The notes under the pieces were generated by a model that saw only the letters and a program-made list of their open reading frames with translations, had not been told where the DNA came from and did not search any database. A DNA stretch of 10,357 nt from the NCBI GenBank assembly GCA_013812385.1, contig JACCTM010000060.1, forward strand, positions 1-10,357, given 5' to 3'. The stretch comes from Geodermatophilaceae bacterium. Its GTDB lineage: Bacteria; Actinomycetota; Actinomycetes; Mycobacteriales; Geodermatophilaceae. The position numbers were made by a program, and so were the translations under genes. This document shows positions 5,762 through 10,357 of the stretch, piece after piece; the first letter of the stretch is position 1; each line of letters begins with the position of its first letter.

Positions 5762-8647
5762 TCAGTCGGCGTACTCCGACACAGGTGGACAGCTGCAGAC
5801 AAGGTGACGGTCCCCGTACGCACCGTCGATGCGCCGAACCGGGCTCAGATACCCCCGTCCGACCAGCGACGGCACCGGGAAGACAGCAGTTGCGCGGTCA
5901 TAGGGGACAACCCAGTCCTCGGTCAGCATCTTCAGGGTGTGCGGCGCCTGGCGCAGCGGACCGTCGGCTAGCTCCCGCTCCCCCGCTTCGACCGCGCTGA
6001 TCTCCGCCCGGATGGCGATCATCGCCTCGACGAACCGGTCGAGTTCGGCCAGATCTTCGCTCTCGGTCGGCTCGACCATCAGTGTCCCGGCGACGGGGAA
6101 ACTCATCGTCGGGGCATGGAAGCCGTAGTCGATGAGTCGCTTGGCTATGTCCTCCACCGTGACGCCCGAGGCTTTGGTGAGCGGTCGGATGTCCAGGATG
6201 CATTCGTGGGCCACGAGACCATCGGCGCCGGCGTACAAGATCGGGTAGTGCTCGCGTAACCGCACGGCGATGTAATTCGCGGCCAGGATCGCGCTCTGCG
6301 TCGCCCGCCGCAACCCGTCAGGTCCCATGAGCCGGATGTATGCCCAGGAGATCGGCAGGATGCCGGCTGACCCCCATGGGGCGGCCGATACGGGACCCGG
6401 GCCCGTTCCGGGTCCGGCAGCTTCGACCAGCGGATGGTTGGGCAGGAACGGGATCAGGTGCTCTCGTACGCCGATCGGTCCGACGCCGGGACCGCCACCG
6501 CCGTGCGGGATGCAGAAAGTCTTGTGCAGGTTGAGGTGGCTCACATCCGAGCCGAACCGCCCTGGCTTGGCCAGACCGATCAGCGCGTTCAGATTCGCCC
6601 CGTCGACGTACACCTGACCGCCGGCTTCGTGGACGGCGGCACAGATGTCGGTGATCGCCGCTTCGAAGACCCCGTGAGTCGACGGATAGGTGATCATGAT
6701 GGCGGCCAGCCCGTCTCGATGCTTCTCGATCTTGGCGTGCATGTCGTCGAGATCGACGTTGCCACGTACGTCGCAGGCCACGACGACGACCTTCATTCCG
6801 GCCATGACGGCGCTGGCCGCGTTCGTGCCGTGCGCTGACGACGGGATCAGGCAGACCGTGCGCTCATGTTCGTCGTTGGCATCGTGATAGGACCGAATCG
6901 CGAGCAGTCCGGCGAATTCGCCCTGCGCCCCCGAGTTGGGTTGCACGCTGACCGCGGCATAGCCGGTGATCTCGGCCAGGTCGGCGCACAACTCGGAGAT
7001 CAACTGCTGATAGCCAGCCGTCTGTGCGGCCGGAGCGAATGGATGGATCCCGGCGAACTCCGGCCAGGTGATCGATTCCATCTCGGCCGCGGCATTCAGC
7101 TTCATCGTGCAGGAGCCCAGTGGGATCATCGTGCGGTCCAGAGCCAGATCCTTGTCCGAAAGTGAACGCATGTAGCGCAAGAGCGACGTCTCGGACCGGT
7201 GGGTGGAGAACACCGGGTGTGTGAGGTAGGCAGAGGTACGGCGCAACCGCTCAGGGATCAGCTCGATCGGGTCCTCCCCGTTCTCCTCCGCCTGCTCGAA
7301 GTCCACAGTGGATGCTCCGAACGCCTTGGCCACCGAAGACAGGTGTTCGGCGGAGGTGCGTTCGTCGCAGGAGATGCCCACATGGTCGGCATCAATGCGT
7401 CGCAGGTTGACTCCGAGCTCTGACGCGGCGGCGAGAATCTCGTCCGCGCGGCCGACCACCCGTACGGTGAGGGTGTCGAAGAACGGTGCCTCGGCAACCT
7501 GACTCCCATTGTCGCGCAACACCTTTGCGAGCGTGGCGGCATGCCCGTGCACGCGACGGGCGATGGCGGCCAAGCCTTCAGGGCCGTGATAGACCGCATA
7601 CATCGACGCGATGACGGCCAGGAGCACTTGTGCAGTGCAGATGTTGGACGTCGCCTTCTCCCGGCGGATGTGCTGCTCGCGGGTCTGCAGGGCCAGCCGA
7701 TAGGCGGGATCGCCGTCCGCGTCGACGGACAAGCCGACCAGACGGCCCGGCAACTGCCGGGCCATCCCATCGCGGATCGCCATGTAGCCGGCGTGCGGTC
7801 CCCCGAAGCCGAGCGGAACACCGAAGCGCTGCGTCGTCCCGATGACGACGTCGACATCGATCTCGCCGGGCGGGCGTAGAACCGCGAGAGCGAGCAGGTC
7901 CGCAGCTGCGACAACGATCATACCGCGCTGATGCGCCGCAGCGACCAGGGCTGCGTGATCGACGATCGCACCACTGGCACCCGGATACTGCACCAGCACG
8001 CCGAAGAACTCTCCCTCCGGAAGACCGTCACTCAGGTCGGCCACGACGACGTCGAGGCCCAACGGTCGAGCTCGCGTCTGTAGGACAGCCAGCGTCTGTG
8101 GGAAGACGTCGGCATCGACCAGGAAAGCGCCACCGGGGACGGACTTGGTGGCCCGTCGGGCCAGCGTCATCGCCTCGGCAGCCGCAGTGGCCTCGTCCAA
8201 GAGCGAAGCGTTGGCCACGTCGAGTCCGGTCAGGTCGGCGACCATCGTCTGGAAGTTCAGCAGAGCCTCGAGCCGACCCTGGCTGATCTCCGGCTGATAA
8301 GGCGTGTACGCGGTGTACCAGGCCGGGCTCTCCAACACCCGGCGGGTGATGACGGCCGGTGTGTAGTTGTCGTAATAGCCCAAACCGATCATCGACGTAC
8401 GCACCTGGTTCTTGGCGCCGATGATCCGCAGCGCGGTCAGTACGTCGACCTCCGAACTCGCCCGGGGTATCGACAATCCTGCGGCATCGCGGATGTTGCC
8501 AGGTACGGCTGCGTCGGTGAGCGCATCGAAGCTGTCGTAGCCGACCGTCCTGAGCATGTGCGCGGCATCGTCGGCTCGTGGCCCGATGTGCCGGTCCGCG
8601 AAGGTTCTCGCTGGTTGCCGGTCCTGTGGATTTTCGGGTGTCGACAC
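5762..8647 (-). CDS. gcvP: Glycine dehydrogenase (decarboxylating), P protein of the glycine cleavage system
   Basis: GcvP removes CO2 from glycine using pyridoxal phosphate and passes the aminomethyl group to the lipoyl arm of GcvH. With GcvT and Lpd this yields ammonia, NADH and methylene-tetrahydrofolate. At 961 residues it is a full-length single-chain P protein, not the split GcvPA/GcvPB form. The N-terminal half opens with FADRHIGPR and has GLGYYDNYTP. The C-terminal half has PLGSCTMKLNAA, and the cofactor lysine is K709 in HLNLHKTFCIPHGGGGPG. The start is GTG at 8645-8647, which gives the usual short lead before RHIGP. No ribosome binding site is seen, but TAGCTT lies just upstream, suggesting a leaderless message. 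gcvH and gcvT are not in the window. The MerR gene ends 72 bases upstream on the same strand. Confidence 0.97.
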   Translation of the reverse strand: MSTPENPQDRQPARTFADRHIGPRADDAAHMLRTVGYDSFDALTDAAVPGNIRDAAGLSIPRASSEVDVLTALRIIGAKNQVRTSMIGLGYYDNYTPAVITRRVLESPAWYTAYTPYQPEISQGRLEALLNFQTMVADLTGLDVANASLLDEATAAAEAMTLARRATKSVPGGAFLVDADVFPQTLAVLQTRARPLGLDVVVADLSDGLPEGEFFGVLVQYPGASGAIVDHAALVAAAHQRGMIVVAAADLLALAVLRPPGEIDVDVVIGTTQRFGVPLGFGGPHAGYMAIRDGMARQLPGRLVGLSVDADGDPAYRLALQTREQHIRREKATSNICTAQVLLAVIASMYAVYHGPEGLAAIARRVHGHAATLAKVLRDNGSQVAEAPFFDTLTVRVVGRADEILAAASELGVNLRRIDADHVGISCDERTSAEHLSSVAKAFGASTVDFEQAEENGEDPIELIPERLRRTSAYLTHPVFSTHRSETSLLRYMRSLSDKDLALDRTMIPLGSCTMKLNAAAEMESITWPEFAGIHPFAPAAQTAGYQQLISELCADLAEITGYAAVSVQPNSGAQGEFAGLLAIRSYHDANDEHERTVCLIPSSAHGTNAASAVMAGMKVVVVACDVRGNVDLDDMHAKIEKHRDGLAAIMITYPSTHGVFEAAITDICAAVHEAGGQVYVDGANLNALIGLAKPGRFGSDVSHLNLHKTFCIPHGGGGPGVGPIGVREHLIPFLPNHPLVEAAGPGTGPGPVSAAPWGSAGILPISWAYIRLMGPDGLRRATQSAILAANYIAVRLREHYPILYAGADGLVAHECILDIRPLTKASGVTVEDIAKRLIDYGFHAPTMSFPVAGTLMVEPTESEDLAELDRFVEAMIAIRAEISAVEAGERELADGPLRQAPHTLKMLTEDWVVPYDRATAVFPVPSLVGRGYLSPVRRIDGAYGDRHLVCSCPPVSEYAD

Positions 8648-8654
8648 CCGAGCG

Positions 8655-8660
8655 AAGCTA
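8655..8660 (-). promoter_or_regulatory. -10 element for gcvP, leaderless arrangement
   Basis: The minus strand reads TAGCTT, fitting TANNNT, with seven bases to the GTG start of gcvP. Transcription would start at the first codon. The short upstream gap (8648-8719) has no ribosome binding site and no glycine riboswitch could fit in it. A -35 is not clear. Confidence 0.5.
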
Positions 8661-8719
8661 CCAGCGAGTTGTCCCGCTTACCCCAGCCAGGGCAAATCGG
8701 GCCTCGCCCCGGCCGCTGG

Positions 8720-9331
8720 TCAGACGGCGCGCTGTTGGCGACGTCCGGCGAGTTCGTCGGACTCGGCTCCTGCGCTGCGGCCATCGGCGCGCTCGGCAGG
8801 CAGTGTGTGCAGCGAACCAGTGAGTTCACGCAGCGCGCCAGACACGGCGATTCCGAAGACACCCTGTCCACCGGCGAGTAGGTCCACGACCTCCTCGGCC
8901 GACGAGCATTCGTACACGCTGACGCCGTCGGAGAGCAGGGTGAGGTTCGCAAGATCACGTACCCCGCGGCCGCGCAGGAACTCGACGGCCTTGCGAATGT
9001 TGGGCAGCGACACCCCGGCATCGAGCAGCCGCTTCACGACCTTGAGGACCAGGATGTCGCGGAAGGAGTAGAGCCGCTGAGTGCCAGATCCGGTTGCGGC
9101 GCGGACGGTCGGGACGACGAGCGCGGTCCGGGCCCAGTAATCCAGCTGGCGATAGGTGATTCCGGCTGCACTGCAGGCGACCGGCCCGCGGAACCCGACC
9201 GCCTCCCGGGCTGCCTCGTCGTAGCTGACCCCGGAGACCTCGGCGGCGCTGAACAGCGTCTGCTGTGCCGGCTCGTTCTGCGTTGCCCCAGGGCGTTCCC
9301 CTCCTGGCCGGTGACTGCCGCGTTCGGTCAT
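8720..9331 (-). CDS. MerR family regulator, Rv1830 (ResR/McdR) type
   Basis: This is a DNA-binding regulator of 203 residues. The MerR-type helix-turn-helix is AAGITYRQLDYWART (about 55-69), followed by the wing GTQRLYSFRDILVLK (83-97). The C-terminal part has GVRDLANLTLLSDG, VYECSSAEEVVDLL and GGQGVFGIAVSGALRELTG, and ends with an arginine-rich tail. These match M. tuberculosis Rv1830, reported to affect cell division and recovery after drug exposure; the function here is inferred from that. The start is placed at ATG 9329-9331 because GAGGAG stands seven bases before it. The frame stays open upstream to 9445, but that extension has no such site and is not family-like. It lies between the DUF151 gene and gcvP in the conserved order. 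No metal-binding cysteine pattern of classical MerR sensors is visible, so the inducer is unknown. Confidence 0.93.
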   Translation of the reverse strand: MTERGSHRPGGERPGATQNEPAQQTLFSAAEVSGVSYDEAAREAVGFRGPVACSAAGITYRQLDYWARTALVVPTVRAATGSGTQRLYSFRDILVLKVVKRLLDAGVSLPNIRKAVEFLRGRGVRDLANLTLLSDGVSVYECSSAEEVVDLLAGGQGVFGIAVSGALRELTGSLHTLPAERADGRSAGAESDELAGRRQQRAV

Positions 9332-9336
9332 TCTTG

Positions 9337-9346
9337 AACTCCTCGC
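9337..9346 (-). promoter_or_regulatory. Ribosome binding site that sets the MerR start
   Basis: The minus strand has GAGGAG within these bases, about seven bases before ATG 9329-9331. It is one of the two best ribosome binding sites in the window and decides the start over the longer open frame reaching 9445. Confidence 0.8.
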
Positions 9347-9415
9347 CGACTCCGCCGGCGCACTTCCCCCTCGCCGATGCTGCAGGGGTAAGTCACACCG
9401 TGGTAATTGCTCTTG

Positions 9416-9445
9416 ACGGTAGGCCCGCGACGCAGGGTGGGTCAA
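9416..9445 (-). promoter_or_regulatory. Probable housekeeping-type promoter of the MerR gene
   Basis: On the minus strand TTGACC (9440-9445) and TACCGT (9416-9421) are 18 bases apart. The expected start near 9409 gives a leader of about 80 bases. The same TTGACC followed by a YACCC run recurs at 9481-9491, 46 bases upstream, which may be a second -35 or a binding-site repeat. Confidence 0.5.
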
Positions 9446-9471
9446 CGCGAGTTGCGGCGTGTCGGAATGCT

Positions 9472-9496
9472 AACCCTCATGGGTAGGTCAAGGGTT
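9472..9496. repeat. Inverted repeat between the DUF151 and MerR genes
   Basis: AACCCT at 9472-9477 and AGGGTT at 9491-9496 form a six-base inverted repeat with a 13-base centre. It is just after the DUF151 stop (9503) and overlaps the upstream TTGACC copy. It could be a weak terminator stem or a dyad bound by a regulator. The rest of the 171-base gap holds the promoter at 9416-9445. Confidence 0.4.
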
Positions 9497-9502
9497 TCCT
9501 GA

Positions 9503-9985
9503 CTACTTCGCCTGCTTGCCGCCGAAGTCCTCGGGGGTGATGGTGTTCAAGAACTCCTTGAACTTCTCCACTTCGTCTTCTTGCTCGTCCGGGATCATGA
9601 TGCCGACCTCGTCGAGCAATTCCTCTGCGCCGAAGATCTTCGCCCCGCTGCGAACTGCCAGGGCCACCGCGTCCGAGGGCCGGGAACTGACCCGCGGGAA
9701 CCCGGTGAACAACAGCTCGGCGTAGTACGTGCCGTCCTTCATCTCCGTGATGTGCACAGCCTCGAGGGTGGCGTTGAGCGAGGTGATGACGTCGCGCAGG
9801 AGGTCATGGGTCATCGGTCTCGCCGGCCTGACCCCCTGCTGTTCGAATGCGATGGCAGCCGCCTCGACCGCACCTACCCAGATAGGTAGATAGCGCTCGC
9901 CATCGACCTCCTTGAGCAACAGGATCGGCTGGTTGGCCGGTAGCTCGACGCGTACGCCGATGACGCTGAGTTCACGCATCGTCAT
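9503..9985 (-). CDS. DUF151 bifunctional nuclease family protein
   Basis: The protein has 160 residues and is a single DUF151 (bifunctional nuclease, PF02577) domain. Family marks in order are MRELSVIGVRVELP, NQPILLLKE, RYLPIWVGAVEAAAIAFEQQG (29-51), RPMTHDLLRD, and SSRPSDAVALAVRSGAKIF (100-118), then an acidic end with EDEVEKFKEFLNTITPEDF. It closely follows M. tuberculosis Rv1829. Plant members show DNase and RNase activity; the bacterial role is not settled. The start is set at ATG 9983-9985 because GGAGG stands eight bases before it (9994-9998). A longer frame to 10036 reads into sequence unlike the family. It sits between the two MerR genes, the order known from mycobacteria, which suggests a shared role or shared control. 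Confidence 0.95.
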   Translation of the reverse strand: MTMRELSVIGVRVELPANQPILLLKEVDGERYLPIWVGAVEAAAIAFEQQGVRPARPMTHDLLRDVITSLNATLEAVHITEMKDGTYYAELLFTGFPRVSSRPSDAVALAVRSGAKIFGAEELLDEVGIMIPDEQEDEVEKFKEFLNTITPEDFGGKQAK

Positions 9986-9993
9986 CTCGTTTT

Positions 9994-9998
9994 CCTCC
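9994..9998 (-). promoter_or_regulatory. Ribosome binding site that sets the DUF151 start
   Basis: GGAGG on the minus strand, eight bases before ATG 9983-9985. The second ATG (9977-9979) is two codons further in and is the start often seen in the family, but the spacing favours the first. Confidence 0.8.
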
Positions 9999-10036
9999 AC
10001 CATCGAGGGCCTTCGCCGTCCTGCACGACCGTACAC

Positions 10037-10060
10037 GTCACCGCCGTCGGCTGAGGTGAC
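10037..10060. promoter_or_regulatory. Dyad upstream of the DUF151 gene, possible operator
   Basis: GTCACC (10037-10042) and GGTGAC (10055-10060) are perfect six-base half sites around a 12-base centre. On the minus strand the dyad lies next to TTGTCA (10057-10062) and before TACGGT (10028-10033), which have promoter-like sequences but 23 bases between them, longer than a normal spacer. Long-spacer promoters are typical of MerR-controlled genes, though 19-20 bases is usual. The use as an operator is inference. Confidence 0.35.
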
Positions 10061-10105
10061 AAATCGGCTACCGGGCAGTGGTCGAAATCGCGTGCACCAG
10101 TGCAG

Positions 10106-10357
10106 TCAGCGGCGGATGGCTGCCGGCAGTCCGCTCTTGACCAGTGTGGCGTGCAGCCGAACTGACAGCGCCGCCAGTTCGCGGGTGTTCTCCTCTGCGC
10201 GGGCGCTCGCATCGGGACCGCGACTGTGCAGCAGCGGCGCCAGTACTTGCTCGAAGAGTCCGATCTCGCGGTCAGCTGCAGCCCGGTAGGCGCGCAGATG
10301 GCGTGCCTCGATACCGAAGCGCGCCATCTCGGCAATGGTCCGCGCGATCATCAGGGC
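10106..10357 (-). CDS. ftsR: FtsR-type MerR regulator, C-terminal part (partial)
   Basis: The frame is open to the window edge and ends at TGA (10106-10108), giving the last 83 residues. The visible part has MARFGIEARHLRAYRAAADREIGL, cut here at FEQ, then an EENTRELAALSVRLHATLVKSGL end. This is the effector/dimer half of the FtsR group (M. tuberculosis Rv1828, Corynebacterium glutamicum FtsR), a regulator of cell division genes; the DNA-binding half is outside the window. The identification rests on the C-terminal pattern and on the next genes being DUF151 and the Rv1830-type regulator in the usual order. In mycobacteria garA and gcvH lie just upstream of this gene, so they may lie beyond the right edge. 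A 120-base gap separates it from the DUF151 start. Confidence 0.85.
   Translation of the reverse strand, partial: ALMIARTIAEMARFGIEARHLRAYRAAADREIGLFEQVLAPLLHSRGPDASARAEENTRELAALSVRLHATLVKSGLPAAIRR

Noticed and set aside
8648..8719. Glycine riboswitch before gcvP
   Set aside because: The gap is only 72 bases and shows no paired aptamer structure.
9332..9445. N-terminal extension of the MerR regulator to 9445
   Set aside because: The extension is arginine-rich, unlike the family, and covers the promoter; a strong ribosome binding site sets the start at 9331.
9986..10036. N-terminal extension of the DUF151 protein to 10036
   Set aside because: GGAGG is correctly placed for ATG 9985, and the extra residues are not family-like.
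1..10357. CRISPR array, insertion sequence, tRNA or rRNA
   Set aside because: No regular repeats, transposase motifs or RNA gene signatures were seen; coding fills nearly the whole window.

Overview
The window is high-GC, densely coded DNA from an actinobacterium. The best evidence is the right-hand block on the minus strand. It reads FtsR-type MerR regulator (partial), DUF151 bifunctional nuclease, a second MerR regulator, then gcvP. This is the gene set of the mycobacterial Rv1828-Rv1829-Rv1830-gcvB locus. Other actinobacterial markers are a small DUF5999 protein, an Eis-type acetyltransferase, GTG starts and promoters that look leaderless. I cannot name a genus.

Layout, left to right. (1) 1-147: the last 48 residues of a membrane protein, possibly an M50-type metallopeptidase. 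(2) 235-1146: a secreted serine hydrolase of the beta-lactamase/penicillin-binding fold. (3) 1254-1833: a damaged PEBP (YbhB/YbcL) gene. It has a one-base frameshift near its start and has lost its last third, and it runs in frame into an LPMTG cell-wall sorting tail that does not belong to the family. A strong hairpin (1851-1896) closes this plus-strand group and also the minus-strand gene facing it. (4) 1918-2706 and 2757-2993, minus strand: a GNAT acetyltransferase and an unrecognised 78-residue protein. (5) 3098-4051, plus strand: type I pantothenate kinase (coaA), the first step of CoA synthesis. (6) 4054-5274, minus strand: an Eis-like acetyltransferase whose stop lies two bases from the coaA stop. 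(7) 5522-5713, plus strand: DUF5999. (8) 5762-8647, minus strand: glycine decarboxylase GcvP. (9) 8720-9331, 9503-9985 and 10106-10357, all minus strand: MerR regulator, DUF151 protein, and the C-terminal end of FtsR.

Functionally the window mixes core metabolism (CoA and glycine/one-carbon), two acetyl-CoA-using enzymes on either side of the CoA-synthesis gene, and a conserved regulator block linked in mycobacteria and corynebacteria to cell division and growth. Most of it is ordinary chromosome. The clearest oddity is the frameshifted PEBP/LPMTG chimera, which looks like a deletion scar and not a working system. Other points for a second look are the leaderless-type promoters of gcvP and the eis-like gene, and the repeats and dyads upstream of the second MerR gene and the DUF151 gene. 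I found no RNA genes, CRISPR array, insertion sequence or clear new system.
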